Counted from the stretch's first letter, positions 7,269 to 18,821 are shown. The stretch: 64,000 bases of DNA from Streptomyces galbus (GCF_005280195.1 NZ_SZPR01000025.1:1-64000); one strand, 5' to 3'. The notes: generated from the sequence alone by a model not told the origin. A program made the numbers and translations.

Positions 7269-9497
<2,229 letters not shown>

Positions 9498-9500
9498 CGG

Positions 9501-9534
9501 CGAGGGCCGCCTCCCCCACGGGAAGCGGCCCTCG
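9501..9534. terminator. Hairpin terminator between kinase and ilvD
   Basis: A perfect 10-bp stem, 9501-9510 with 9525-9534, immediately follows the kinase stop codon. There is no T tract, as usual for Streptomyces. It could serve both convergent genes. Confidence 0.65.
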
Positions 9535-9592
9535 GTAGTGCTCGTACGGCCTCTGCGACCTGTGCTGTCCGTGCTGCCTGCGCCCCCGGGGC

Positions 9593-11446
9593 TCAGCCCA
9601 GCTTCGACACGTCGCGCACCGCGCCCTTGTCGGCGCTGGTGGCCATCGCGGCGTAGGCCCGCAGCGCCGCGCTGACCTTGCGGTCGCGGTTCCTGGGCGC
9701 GTACACGCCGCCCAGCGCCTGCTCGCGGCGGGCCAGCTCGGCCTCGTCGACGAGGAGCTCGATCGTGCGGCCCGGGATGTCGATGCGGATGCGGTCGCCG
9801 TCCTCGACGAGCGCGATCGTGCCGCCGGACGCCGCCTCGGGAGAGGCGTGGCCGATGGACAGGCCGGAGGTGCCGCCGGAGAAGCGGCCGTCGGTGACCA
9901 GCGCGCACGCCTTGCCCAGGCCGCGGCCCTTCAGGTACGAGGTCGGGTAGAGCATCTCCTGCATGCCCGGTCCGCCCTTGGGGCCCTCGTAGCGGATGAC
10001 CACCACGTCGCCCTCCTTGACCTGCTGGGTGAGGATCTTCTGGACGGCGTCCTCCTGCGACTCGCAGACCACCGCGGGACCCTCGAAGGTCCAGATGGAC
10101 GGGTCCACGCCGGCCGTCTTGACCACGCAGCCGTCCACGGCGAGGTTGCCCTTGAGGACCGCGAGCCCGCCGTCCTGGGAGTAGGCGTGCTCCAGGCTGC
10201 GGATGCAGCCGCCCTCGGCGTCCACGTCCAGCGCCTCCCAGCGCTCCGACTGGGAGAAGGCCTCCGCCGAGCGGACGCAGCCCGGCGCCGCGTGCCACAG
10301 CTCGACCGCCTCGGGGGAGGGCGAACCGCCGCGCACGTCCCACGTCTTGAGCCAGTCCGACAGCGACGGGCTGTGCACCGAGTGCACGTCCTCGTTCAGC
10401 AGGCCCGCGCGGTGCAGCTCGCCGAGCAGGGCGGGGATGCCGCCGGCCCGGTGCACGTCCTCCATGTAGTACGTGCGGTCCTTGGCGACGTTGGGCGCCA
10501 CCTTCGCCAGGCACGGCACCCGGCGCGAGACCGCGTCGATCTGCTCCAGGCCGAACGGCACCTCCGCCTCCTGGGCGGCGGCCAGCAGGTGCAGGATCGT
10601 GTTGGTGGAGCCGCCCATCGCGATGTCGAGCGCCATGGCGTTCTCGAACGCCGCGAACGTGGCGATCGAGCGGGGCAGCACGCTCTCGTCGTCCTGCTCG
10701 TAGTAGCGGTGGACCAGGTCCATCACCGTGTGCGCGGCGTTCACGTAGAGCTGCTTGCGCGCGGTGTGGGTGGCCAGGACCGAGCCGTTGCCGGGCAGGG
10801 ACAGGCCGATGGCCTCGGTCAGGCAGTTCATCGAGTTGGCCGTGAACATGCCCGAACAGGAGCCGCAGGTCGGACAGGCGTTCTCCTCGATGCGGAGGAT
10901 GTCCTCGTCCGAGATCTTGTCGTTCACGGCGTCGGAGATCGCGTCGACCAGGTCGAGCGTGCGGACCGTGCCGTCGACCAGGGTCGCGCGGCCGGACTCC
11001 ATCGGGCCGCCGGAGACGAAGACCGTGGGGATGTTCAGGCGCAGGGCCGCGTTGAGCATGCCCGGCGTGATCTTGTCGCAGTTGGAGATGCAGACCAGCG
11101 CGTCGGCGCAGTGCGCCTCGACCATGTACTCGACCGAGTCCGCGATCAGGTCGCGGGAGGGCAGGGAGTACAGCATGCCGCCGTGGCCCATCGCGATGCC
11201 GTCGTCCACGGCGATCGTGTTGAACTCGCGCGGGATGCCGCCGGCCTCGCGGATCGCCTCGCTGACGATCCGGCCGACCGGCTGCAGGTGCGTGTGGCCC
11301 GGCACGAACTCGGTGAAGGAGTTGGCGACGGCGATGATCGGCTTCCGGCCGATGTCCGCACCCGGTACACCGGAGGCGCGCATCAGGGCGCGGGCGCCCG
11401 CCATGTTGCGGCCGTGGGTGACTGTGCGGGACCTCAGCTCGGGCAT
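9593..11446 (-). CDS. ilvD: Dihydroxy-acid dehydratase
   Basis: Dehydrates 2,3-dihydroxy-isovalerate and dihydroxy-methylvalerate in valine, leucine and isoleucine synthesis. The protein has 617 residues, like E. coli IlvD. Cluster-binding Cys123 (ISNCDKITPGM) and Cys197 (ACPTCGSCSGMF) are present. The early segment NSFTEFVPGHTHL lacks the TPCN cysteine of the [2Fe-2S] class, so this is the E. coli-type, oxygen-labile cluster enzyme. The start has AAGGAG at 9 nt spacing. It stands apart from other ilv genes; the 5' leader contains two small hairpins. Confidence 0.96.
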   Translation of the reverse strand: MPELRSRTVTHGRNMAGARALMRASGVPGADIGRKPIIAVANSFTEFVPGHTHLQPVGRIVSEAIREAGGIPREFNTIAVDDGIAMGHGGMLYSLPSRDLIADSVEYMVEAHCADALVCISNCDKITPGMLNAALRLNIPTVFVSGGPMESGRATLVDGTVRTLDLVDAISDAVNDKISDEDILRIEENACPTCGSCSGMFTANSMNCLTEAIGLSLPGNGSVLATHTARKQLYVNAAHTVMDLVHRYYEQDDESVLPRSIATFAAFENAMALDIAMGGSTNTILHLLAAAQEAEVPFGLEQIDAVSRRVPCLAKVAPNVAKDRTYYMEDVHRAGGIPALLGELHRAGLLNEDVHSVHSPSLSDWLKTWDVRGGSPSPEAVELWHAAPGCVRSAEAFSQSERWEALDVDAEGGCIRSLEHAYSQDGGLAVLKGNLAVDGCVVKTAGVDPSIWTFEGPAVVCESQEDAVQKILTQQVKEGDVVVIRYEGPKGGPGMQEMLYPTSYLKGRGLGKACALVTDGRFSGGTSGLSIGHASPEAASGGTIALVEDGDRIRIDIPGRTIELLVDEAELARREQALGGVYAPRNRDRKVSAALRAYAAMATSADKGAVRDVSKLG

Positions 11447-11470
11447 CGTCGCTCGCTCCTTCAGAGACTG

Positions 11471-11508
11471 CGATCTGGGAGATCGTGACCGTCAGAGAGA
11501 CTTCTGAC
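11471..11508 (-). promoter_or_regulatory. Two small hairpins in ilvD 5' leader
   Basis: 11471-11476 pairs with 11480-11485 (CGATCT/AGATCG, 3-nt loop), and 11491-11496 pairs with 11503-11508 (GTCAGA/TCTGAC). Both lie 25-60 nt upstream of the ilvD start. No leader peptide rich in branched-chain codons was found. The role is unknown and may be RNA stability. Confidence 0.35.
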
Positions 11509-11626
11509 TGTGGACGAGCCTACGCCGGTCATCCAGGGGGCGGGACAAGGTGTCCGGAATGCGGGACGCGCGTCTCGGGACCGTGCTACGGGAGCGGAAC
11601 TTCGAGGGCTCTGCGGGACCCGTGCC

Positions 11627-12274
11627 TCACGGACCCGTCAGGTGCCCCTGCACCACCGGTGCCACCCGGCGGATCACCTGCTCCAGGTCCGCCGACGCCA
11701 GCGGCTCGACCTTGATCACGTACCGCAGCATCGCGCACCCCACGAGCTGCGCCGCCGCGAGCTCGGCGCGCAGCTCGGCGTCGGGCACCTCGAGCTGGGC
11801 GGCGACGCGGCGCAGCAACTGGGAGACGACCAGGCGTCTAAAGACGGCGGCCGCGGTCTCGTTGTTGACCGCCGAGCGCAGGATCGCGAGCAGGGGCGTA
11901 CGGGTGGTGGGGTTCTCCCAGACGCCGAAGATGAAGCGCGTCAGCCGCTCCCCCACGCCCTCGGGCGGGCCCTCGGCGACGGCGTCGGGGGCGTGCAGCG
12001 CGGGTGCGAAGGCGACCGCGACGGCCGCCTCGAAGACGCCCTCCTTGGTGCCGAAGTAGTGGTGCACCAGCGCCGAGTCGACGCCCGCGGCCTTCGCGAT
12101 GCCGCGCACCGACGTCCCGTCGTACCCGTACCGGGAGAACTCCGCCCGCGCCGTGTCGAGGATCCGGTCCCGGGTGTCGGCGGGTTCGCCACGGCGGGGA
12201 CGGCCGCGGCCACGCGTGCGGGGGCGGGGGTCGGGCGCGGCGGGGTCGGTCCTCGTGTCGGGCACATCGGTCAC
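11627..12274 (-). CDS. TetR-family transcriptional regulator
   Basis: A 215-residue repressor. The N-terminal 20 residues are a basic, Pro/Arg-rich extension. The HTH follows at about 35-80 (ILDTARAEFSRYGYDGTSVR, KAAGVDSALVHHYFGTKEGV) and then a C-terminal ligand-binding domain of the TetR_C type (TPLLAILRSAVNNETAAAVF). The GTG start overlaps the stop of the upstream isomerase gene by 4 nt, so the two are co-translated. The ligand is unknown; linkage suggests it may respond to the isomerase's substrate or pathway. Confidence 0.9.
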   Translation of the reverse strand: MTDVPDTRTDPAAPDPRPRTRGRGRPRRGEPADTRDRILDTARAEFSRYGYDGTSVRGIAKAAGVDSALVHHYFGTKEGVFEAAVAVAFAPALHAPDAVAEGPPEGVGERLTRFIFGVWENPTTRTPLLAILRSAVNNETAAAVFRRLVVSQLLRRVAAQLEVPDAELRAELAAAQLVGCAMLRYVIKVEPLASADLEQVIRRVAPVVQGHLTGP

Positions 12275-13095
12275 CGCCGGTCCGCCTTCACCGGCGAGGC
12301 CAGGTGGAGGCGGGTGAAGGCCAGGGCCTCGGCGAGGTCGGCCTCGCGTTCAGCGCCGGACATCGCGCGCCGGGTGTTGACCTCGATGACGACGTGCCCG
12401 TCGAAGCCGGTGCGCGCGAGGCGCTCCAGCAGCTCGGCGCAGGGCTGGGTGCCGCGGCCCGGCACCAGGTGCTCGTCCTTGTTGGAGCCCAGGCCGTCGG
12501 CGAGGTGGACGTGGCCCAGCCGGTCCCCCATGCGGTCGACCATGTCCAGCGCGTCGGTACGGGCCGTCGCGGCATGGCTGAGGTCGATCGTGAAGTGCCG
12601 GTAGTCGTCCTTGGTCACGTCCCAGTCGGGCGCGTACGCGAGCATCTCCCGGTCCCGGTACCGCCACGGGTACATGTTCTCCACGGCGAACCGCACGTCC
12701 GTCTCGTCCGCCATCCGCCAGATGCCCTGGACGAAGTCGCGCGCGTACTGGCGCTGCCAGCGGAACGGCGGGTGCACCACCACGGCGCCGGCGCCCAGCT
12801 TCTCCGCCGCCGCACGCGCGCGCTGGAGCTTGGTCCAGGGGTCGGTCGACCACACGCGCTGGGTGATGAGCAGGCAGGGGGCGTGCACGGCCAGGATCGG
12901 GATGCCGTGGTAGTCGCTGAGCCGGCGCAGCGCGTCGATGTCCTGGCTGACGGGGTCGTTCCACACCATGACCTCGACGCCGTCGTACCCGAGGCGCGCG
13001 GCGATCTCGAAGGCCGTCGCCGTCGACTCCGGATACACCGAGGCCGTGGACAGCGCGACCTTCGCATCCGGGATGCGCACCACTGGTTCTGCCAC
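12271..13095 (-). CDS. Sugar phosphate isomerase/epimerase (xylose isomerase-like TIM barrel)
   Basis: A 274-residue TIM-barrel protein of the AP endonuclease 2/sugar isomerase superfamily. Metal-ligand motifs include VHPPFRWQRQYA, FAVENMYPW (Glu), TIDLSHAATA (His), GHVHLADGLGSNKDEH and HVVIEVNTRR (Glu). Family members isomerise or epimerise keto-sugars or inosose-like substrates; the specificity here is unknown. GTG at 13095 is chosen because a TACCCT box lies 7 nt upstream and fits a leaderless transcript. It is the first gene of a two-gene unit with the TetR regulator. Confidence 0.85.
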   Translation of the reverse strand: MAEPVVRIPDAKVALSTASVYPESTATAFEIAARLGYDGVEVMVWNDPVSQDIDALRRLSDYHGIPILAVHAPCLLITQRVWSTDPWTKLQRARAAAEKLGAGAVVVHPPFRWQRQYARDFVQGIWRMADETDVRFAVENMYPWRYRDREMLAYAPDWDVTKDDYRHFTIDLSHAATARTDALDMVDRMGDRLGHVHLADGLGSNKDEHLVPGRGTQPCAELLERLARTGFDGHVVIEVNTRRAMSGAEREADLAEALAFTRLHLASPVKADRR

Positions 13096-13415
13096 GAGGG
13101 ACAGGGTACGGTCCCCCGCTCGCCGTCGGGGAGCTGGTCCGGGGGCTCTCCGGGCGGCCCCGCGCCGACCGGCCACGCGTGCGTGGCGCGCTGTCACCGG
13201 TGCGTGCGTGGCCCGGTGCGCGGGCGTTCGCGCTCGTGAGCCGGGGGGTGGGCCGGTGCGGGGCGGGTGCGCGGGCGGGGGGTGCGGACGGCGGCCCGGG
13301 GGCGGCGTTCACGGGTGGGAAGGTGGCGCACTTCACGGCGGGCGGGGGCTCGCGGGGGTCCCGGGGGGCGGAGGGTGCCGCTTCCCCGCGCCCGTGCCGC
13401 CCCGGGGTCACCGCC
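13096..13415. other. Gene-free GC-rich gap
   Basis: These 320 bp show no gene on either strand. The + strand is strikingly G-rich (many G4-G7 runs between 13240 and 13380), so the complementary strand could form C-rich or G-quadruplex-prone DNA. Only the isomerase promoter (TACCCT near 13103-13108) is recognisable. Confidence 0.6.
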
Positions 13416-14348
13416 TCACGCCGCCACCATCTGGTCGAGCCGCCGCAGGATCACGCCCTCGCGCAGCGCCCACGGGCAGACCTCCAGCGTCTCCACCCCG
13501 AACAGGTCCATCGCGCCCTCGGCCACCAGGGCCCCCGCGAGGAGCTGTCCCGCGCGCCCCTCGGAGACGCCGGGCAGCTCCGCCCGCTGGGCCACGGTCA
13601 TGCCGGCCAGCCGCGGCACCCACGCCTCCAGGGACTCGCGCTTGAGCTCCCGCTGCACGTACAGGCCCTCGGCGGAGCGCGCGGCCCCGGCTATCCGGGC
13701 GAGCTGCTTGAACGTCTTGGACGTGGCCACGACGTGGTCGGGCGCCCCGAACCGGCTGAACTCGCCCACCGTCCGGGCGATCTGCGCCCGCACGTGGCGG
13801 CGCAGCGCCCGTACGGCCTCGGGTTGCGGCGGGTCGCCGGGGAGCCAGCCCGCGGTGAGCCGGCCGGCGCCCAGCGGCAGCGACACGGCCGCGTCGGGCT
13901 CCTCGTCGATGCCGTAGGCGATCTCCAGGGAGCCCCCGCCGATGTCCAGGACCAGCAGCTTCCCGGCGGACCAGCCGAACCAGCGGCGGGCGGCGAGGAA
14001 GGTGAGCCGGGCCTCCTCGTCGCCGGCCAGGACCTGCAGTTCGACGCCGGTCTGCTCCTGCACGCGCGCGAGGACGTCGTCGGCGTTGCTGGCCTCGCGC
14101 ACGGCGGAGGTCGCGAACGGCAGCAGCTCCTCGACGCCCTTGTCCTCGGCGGCCTGCAGCGCGTCGTGCAGGACGCCGATCAGCCGGTCGATCCCCTCGG
14201 TGCCGATCGCGCCGTCCCCGTCCAGGAGCTGGGCGAGGCGCAGCTCCGCCTTGTGCGAGTGCGCGGGCAGCGGGCGCGCGCCCGGGTGTGCGTCCACCAC
14301 CAGCAGATGCACCGTGTTCGATCCCACGTCAAGGACACCGAGTCTCAT
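13416..14348 (-). CDS. Ppx/GppA-family phosphatase
   Basis: A 310-residue ASKHA-fold protein related to exopolyphosphatase and pppGpp phosphohydrolase. It opens with the phosphate-1 motif MRLGVLDVGSNTVHLLVVDA and has the second glycine motif LLVLDIGGGSLEIAYG near residues 140-155. It is the short actinobacterial form without the C-terminal HD-like domain. Such proteins act on polyphosphate or on guanosine polyphosphates, linking phosphate and stringent-response metabolism; which one applies cannot be told here. Its start lies 84 nt from the divergent gene at 14433. Confidence 0.9.
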   Translation of the reverse strand: MRLGVLDVGSNTVHLLVVDAHPGARPLPAHSHKAELRLAQLLDGDGAIGTEGIDRLIGVLHDALQAAEDKGVEELLPFATSAVREASNADDVLARVQEQTGVELQVLAGDEEARLTFLAARRWFGWSAGKLLVLDIGGGSLEIAYGIDEEPDAAVSLPLGAGRLTAGWLPGDPPQPEAVRALRRHVRAQIARTVGEFSRFGAPDHVVATSKTFKQLARIAGAARSAEGLYVQRELKRESLEAWVPRLAGMTVAQRAELPGVSEGRAGQLLAGALVAEGAMDLFGVETLEVCPWALREGVILRRLDQMVAA

Positions 14349-14432
14349 GGAGGGAAACGCTACTGCCGCCGGCGCTGCTCCCGGGCCCCCGTGCGGTGCC
14401 GGGATGCGACCTGGGCGACTTACTCTGGACGC

Positions 14433-15365
14433 GTGCCAAAGACGAACAAGGCGAAGGACGAAAAGGCGGCGAAGGCGGCGAAGGCCGACACGGCGCGCGA
14501 ATCGTCCGAGGCTCCTGTGCAGGGGAAGTCACCGGTGAAGCCCTCCAAGAAGTCGAAGAAGGCCCTGGCCGCCGTGGAGGCGGCCGCCCTGGCGGCGGAC
14601 GAGAAGGGCGGCCTCGACTTCACGCGCGCGTGGGTGGAGTTCCCGGATCCGGCGGACGACGAGCAGGTCTTCCGCTGCGACCTGACGTGGCTGACCTCCC
14701 GCTGGAACTGCATCTTCGGCAGCGGCTGCCAGGGCATCCAGCCGGGCCGCGCGGCCGACGGCTGCTGCACGCTGGGCGCCCACTTCTCCGACGAGGAGGA
14801 CGAGCAGCGCGTCGCCGGGCACGTGGCCCGGCTCACCCCGGAGATCTGGCAGCACCACGCCGAGGGCACGCGCGGCGGCTGGGTCTCGGAGGACGAGGAC
14901 GGCTCCCGCCAGACCCGCCCGTTCGAGGGCTCGTGCATCTTCCAGAACCGCCCCGGCTTCCCCGGCGGCGCGGGCTGCTCGCTGCACATCCTCGCGCTGC
15001 GCGAGGGCCGCGAGCCGCTGGAGACCAAGCCGGACGTCTGCTGGCAGCTGCCGGTCCGGCGGACCTACGACTGGATCGACCGGCCCGACGACACGCGCGT
15101 GCTGCAGGTGTCGATCGGCGAGTACGACCGTCGCGGCTGGGGTCCCGGCGGCCACGACCTGCACTGGTGGTGCACGTCGGCGACCTCGGCGCACGGCGCG
15201 GGCGAGCCGGTGTACGTCTCCTACCGCGCGGAGCTGACCGAGCTGATGGGCAAGGCCGGCTACGACCGCCTGGTCGAGCTGTGCGAGGAGCGCCTGGCGT
15301 CCAGCCTGCCCCTCCTGGCCCCGCACCCGGCGGACCCGGCGGACCCGGCCGGCCCTGCCGCCTGA
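14433..15365 (+). CDS. Cys-rich protein, YkgJ-like metal-chelating motif
   Basis: A 310-residue protein. The first 65 residues are Lys/Ala-rich and probably disordered or helical. The body has clustered cysteines: NCIFGSGCQGI, DGCCTLG, GSCIFQNRPG, GGAGCSLHILAL and VCWQLPV. The pattern of spaced Cys with a CC pair recalls the YkgJ family, annotated as putative zinc- or iron-chelating, but I would not claim more. The start is GTG at 14433, with TACTCT at 14421-14426 placing transcription on the start codon. It is divergent from the Ppx/GppA gene. Confidence 0.8.
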   Translation: MPKTNKAKDEKAAKAAKADTARESSEAPVQGKSPVKPSKKSKKALAAVEAAALAADEKGGLDFTRAWVEFPDPADDEQVFRCDLTWLTSRWNCIFGSGCQGIQPGRAADGCCTLGAHFSDEEDEQRVAGHVARLTPEIWQHHAEGTRGGWVSEDEDGSRQTRPFEGSCIFQNRPGFPGGAGCSLHILALREGREPLETKPDVCWQLPVRRTYDWIDRPDDTRVLQVSIGEYDRRGWGPGGHDLHWWCTSATSAHGAGEPVYVSYRAELTELMGKAGYDRLVELCEERLASSLPLLAPHPADPADPAGPAA

Positions 15366-15400
15366 CGTCGCCCCCTCCGCCTGACGTCTCCCCTCCCGCC

Positions 15401-15438
15401 CGGCGCCGGTCCTCTCCCTCGGCGCCGGTCCTCTCCCC
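15401..15438. repeat. Two tandem 19-bp repeats
   Basis: Units 15401-15419 and 15420-15438 (beginning CGGCGCCGGTCCTCTCCC) differ at the last base only. They lie between convergent genes and look like recent local duplication in a C-rich spacer. Confidence 0.6.
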
Positions 15439-15495
15439 CGACGCCGCTCCTCGCGCCTGCCGTTGCTCCTCTCGCCCGACGTGCCCGAGGTCCGG

Positions 15496-17226
15496 CTAGG
15501 ACGTCTCCGGGCTCGGGGCCCCGCTGCTGGCGTCCGGTGAGGGGGAGTCGCCCGGGCCCGACGGTGAGCCGCTGGACGTGGGCTCCGGGTCGGTCGTCGG
15601 GGGCGGGTCGCTCGGCGTCGGGTCGGAGGGCGTCGAGGTGACCGGTGTCGGCTCCGGCGAGGAGGGCGACGGGCCGCTGGGACTGCCGGACCCCGGGCCG
15701 GAGGGACCGGTGCCGGGACCGTGCGGCACGGGGCCGTGGCCCTCGATGGACACGACGGCGCCGGCCGGGGCGATCGCCACGCGTGCGTGCCACTGCCCGG
15801 CGGGTTCGCGCAGGGGGTCGACGTACACCTTGACGGTGACCGACTCGCCGGGCGCGAGGGTGCCCGAGGACCGGCTCAGGTAGAGCCAGGCGGCGCCCGT
15901 CGACGCCGACCAGGTGACCGGTCCCTCGGCGTCGGCGGCGGCGGTCAGCGTGATGAACGTGGTGTCGCCGTGGCTGCTCGCGGTCACCGACAGGCTGCCC
16001 GGGCCCTTGCTGCCGGCGCCGCTGACGCTGACGACCTCCACCGAGACGTCGGACCGGTCCGCGGCGTCGGTACCGGAGCCGGGGCGGGTGCTGGCGTTGC
16101 CGGCGTTCTCGTAGCCGCCCGTTGCGTCCCCGTCGGGGGTGCCCGGGCCGTGCGCCTCGCTCGCGTCGGCCGAGTGGCCGTCGGCGCCCTCGCCGGTCGG
16201 CGTGCCGTGGTAGGCGGCCCACAGGGCGAACACGGGCGCGGCGACGACGGTCGCCACGACGGTCGTGGTGACGGCACGCGCGCGCAGGCGGTCGCGGCGG
16301 GCGGCGCGGTCCTTGGGGTCCATCGGGAAGCCGCGCCGGTCGAAGCGGGGCGCGTCGGCGCCCCGCGCGCGGGGCAGGTGGGTGAGCGCGTGGTGCAGGG
16401 CCCGGCGGGGCGCGGACAGCACGGGCAGCTCGGCCGGGGTGACGCCGGTGCCGGGCCAGCGCCCCGGCACGGCGCGCTCCGCGGCGCGGCGGCAGCGGGG
16501 GCAGTCGTCGACGTGCCGGACCAGTTCGCGCCGCAGGGCGGAGCTGAGCACGAGCTGCTGGTCACCGGTGAGCCGGGCCACGGCGGGACAGCCGCCGGTC
16601 TCGACGACGGCGAGCGCCGCGCGCGTGCGCTCGACCTCGCAGGCGGCACCGGCGAGCAGTTCGCGGGCGGCGGCGTGGTCCATGCCGAGGACGGCGGCGA
16701 CCTCGTGGGCGGCGAGCTGGTGGCGCACCGCGAGTTCGAGCGCCTCGCGCTGCTCGGGGGTGGTGCCGGCGGCCTCCGGCCAGGCGAGGAGGGCGAGTTC
16801 GCGCCGCCGCTGTTCGCGCACGTCGTCCGGGACGGGTGGGGCGGGGGGCCGCGCGGCCGGCTGGCGGTGGGTGCCGTGGCGTCCCGCCGCGTGCGTGCCC
16901 TGACGTTTCTGCTTGGCCTCGGCCAGCTTGCGCAGACACGCCCAGCGGGCCAGGGCGTACAGCCAGGCGCGGCGGTCGCCGGCGGCGTCCGGGACGCGCT
17001 GGCCGCGCCGGTCGGCGAGGGCGAGGACGTCCGCGAGGGCGGCGGTGGCCGCGTCGTGGTCGCACAGCACCGACAGGCAGTAGGTGAACAGGCCGTCCAG
17101 ATACGGCTCGTGGGGCGTCGCCGGGCGCTGCACCGCCGTGCGGGTCGCACCACGGTCACGCGCCTCCCGGTGCGCCCGGTGTGCGCCGGTCGTGCGGGTC
17201 GAGGTCTGCGGGCTGCTGCTCGTCAC
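15496..17226 (-). CDS. Sigma-like / anti-sigma zinc-finger / BACON membrane fusion protein
   Basis: A 576-residue multidomain protein. Residues about 35-105 look like a weak ECF sigma region 2 (ALARWACLRKLAEAKQKR). Residues 150-205 resemble region 4 (TPEQREALELAVRHQLAAHE, VAAVLGMDHAAARELLAG). Residues 213-245 carry an anti-sigma zinc motif (Cys213, then HVDDCPRC with His238, Cys242, Cys245). One membrane helix follows at about 319-338. Outside the membrane there is a BACON-type domain at about 385-480 and a long Pro/Ser/Thr tail. Such layouts recall the large membrane-bound ECF52-like sigma proteins of Streptomyces. The start is GTG at 17226. It is divergent from radA. Confidence 0.85.
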   Translation of the reverse strand: MTSSSPQTSTRTTGAHRAHREARDRGATRTAVQRPATPHEPYLDGLFTYCLSVLCDHDAATAALADVLALADRRGQRVPDAAGDRRAWLYALARWACLRKLAEAKQKRQGTHAAGRHGTHRQPAARPPAPPVPDDVREQRRRELALLAWPEAAGTTPEQREALELAVRHQLAAHEVAAVLGMDHAAARELLAGAACEVERTRAALAVVETGGCPAVARLTGDQQLVLSSALRRELVRHVDDCPRCRRAAERAVPGRWPGTGVTPAELPVLSAPRRALHHALTHLPRARGADAPRFDRRGFPMDPKDRAARRDRLRARAVTTTVVATVVAAPVFALWAAYHGTPTGEGADGHSADASEAHGPGTPDGDATGGYENAGNASTRPGSGTDAADRSDVSVEVVSVSGAGSKGPGSLSVTASSHGDTTFITLTAAADAEGPVTWSASTGAAWLYLSRSSGTLAPGESVTVKVYVDPLREPAGQWHARVAIAPAGAVVSIEGHGPVPHGPGTGPSGPGSGSPSGPSPSSPEPTPVTSTPSDPTPSDPPPTTDPEPTSSGSPSGPGDSPSPDASSGAPSPETS

Positions 17227-17408
17227 CCGTGCGACCGTAGGCGGCCCGGAACGGACAGCTCCCGCACCTTGAGCCCTTTTAATCCGTACGGGTGAAACGA
17301 TCCCTCATAAGGGGACAGGGGCTTCCGCGGCGGCCCCGTGCGGCCACGGCAGCGGTCACCGGAGCGGAGCCGGGCCCGGTTGTCAGACCCTGCGGCTACG
17401 GTTTCCCC

Positions 17409-18821
17409 ATGGCTGCCCGTACCAAGACCACCAAGGACCGTCCGTCGTACCGCTGCACGGAGTGCGGCTGGCAGACGGCCAAGTGGCTCGGCCGCTGCGC
17501 CGAGTGCCAGGCGTGGGGCACGGTCGAGGAGTACGGCGGCGCGCCCGCGGTGCGCACGACCGCGCCGGGCCGGGTCACCACCTCCGCGCTGCCGATCGGC
17601 CAGGTCGACGGGCGCCAGGCCACCGCGCGCTCCACGGGCGTGCCGGAGCTGGACCGTGTGCTCGGCGGCGGGCTCGTGCCGGGCGCGGTGGTGCTGCTCG
17701 CGGGCGAGCCGGGCGTCGGCAAGTCGACCCTGCTGCTGGACGTGGCGGCCAAGGCGGCGAGCGAGGAGCACCGCACGCTGTACGTGACCGGTGAGGAGTC
17801 GGCGAGCCAGGTCCGCCTGCGCGCCGACCGCATCAACGCCCTGCACGACCACCTCTACCTGGCCGCCGAGACCGACCTCTCCGCCGTCCTCGGCCACCTG
17901 GACGCGGTGAAGCCGTCGCTGCTGGTCCTCGACTCGGTGCAGACTGTCGCCTCCCCCGAGATCGACGGCGCGCCGGGCGGGATGGCCCAGGTGCGCGAGG
18001 TGGCCGGCGCCCTGATCCGCGCCTCGAAGGACCGCGGCATGTCGACGCTCCTGGTGGGCCACGTCACCAAGGACGGCGCGATCGCCGGGCCCCGCCTGCT
18101 GGAGCACCTGGTGGACGTCGTCCTGCACTTCGAGGGCGACCGCCACGCGCGCCTGCGGCTCGTACGGGGCGTCAAGAACCGCTACGGCGCGACCGACGAG
18201 GTCGGCTGCTTCGAACTGCACGACGAGGGCATCATGGGCCTCGCGGACCCCAGCGGCCTGTTCCTGACCCGGCGTGACGAGCCGGTCCCGGGCACCTGTC
18301 TGACAGTCACCCTGGAGGGCCGGCGGCCGCTGGTCGCCGAGGTGCAGGCGCTCACCGTCGACTCGCAGATCCCCTCCCCGCGCCGCACGACGTCCGGCCT
18401 GGAGACCTCCCGGGTGTCGATGATGCTGGCCGTCCTGGAGCAGCGCGGCCGCATCAGCGCGCTCGGCAAGCGGGACATCTACTCGGCCACGGTGGGCGGC
18501 GTGAAGCTGTCCGAGCCGGCCGCCGACCTCGCGATCGCCCTCGCGCTGGCCTCCGCCGCCAGCGACACCCCGCTGCCCAAGAACCTGGTCGCGATCGGCG
18601 AAGTGGGCCTCGCGGGCGAGGTGAGGAGAGTCACGGGCGTGCAGCGCAGGCTCGCCGAGGCGCACCGGCTGGGCTTCACGCACGCGCTGGTGCCGGGCGA
18701 TCCCGGCAAGGTCCCGGCCGGTATGAAGGTGCTGGAAGTGGCGGACATGGGGGACGCCCTGCGGGTCCTGCCGCGCTCCCGTCGCCGAGAGGCCCCCCGG
18801 GAGGCGGAGGACCGCCGGTAG
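17409..18821 (+). CDS. radA: DNA repair protein RadA
   Basis: A 470-residue RecA-related ATPase that promotes branch migration during recombinational repair. A four-cysteine zinc finger lies near the N-terminus (CTECGWQTAKWLGRCAEC). Walker A GEPGVGKST follows at about residues 101-109, then the RadA-specific KNRYGAT motif and a Lon-like C-terminal domain (SATVGGVKLSEPAADLAIA). The ATG is preceded by TACGGT at 17397-17402, 6 nt away, so the gene is probably leaderless. disA follows after 81 nt, an arrangement widespread in Gram-positive bacteria. Confidence 0.96.
   Translation: MAARTKTTKDRPSYRCTECGWQTAKWLGRCAECQAWGTVEEYGGAPAVRTTAPGRVTTSALPIGQVDGRQATARSTGVPELDRVLGGGLVPGAVVLLAGEPGVGKSTLLLDVAAKAASEEHRTLYVTGEESASQVRLRADRINALHDHLYLAAETDLSAVLGHLDAVKPSLLVLDSVQTVASPEIDGAPGGMAQVREVAGALIRASKDRGMSTLLVGHVTKDGAIAGPRLLEHLVDVVLHFEGDRHARLRLVRGVKNRYGATDEVGCFELHDEGIMGLADPSGLFLTRRDEPVPGTCLTVTLEGRRPLVAEVQALTVDSQIPSPRRTTSGLETSRVSMMLAVLEQRGRISALGKRDIYSATVGGVKLSEPAADLAIALALASAASDTPLPKNLVAIGEVGLAGEVRRVTGVQRRLAEAHRLGFTHALVPGDPGKVPAGMKVLEVADMGDALRVLPRSRRREAPREAEDRR

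Noticed and set aside
11447..11626. Branched-chain leader-peptide attenuator for ilvD
   Set aside because: Two small hairpins are present, but there is no short frame rich in Leu, Val or Ile codons and no competing stem pair.
13240..13400. Small genes in the G-rich gap
   Set aside because: Short frames exist on both strands but show no third-position GC pattern, ribosome site or domain.
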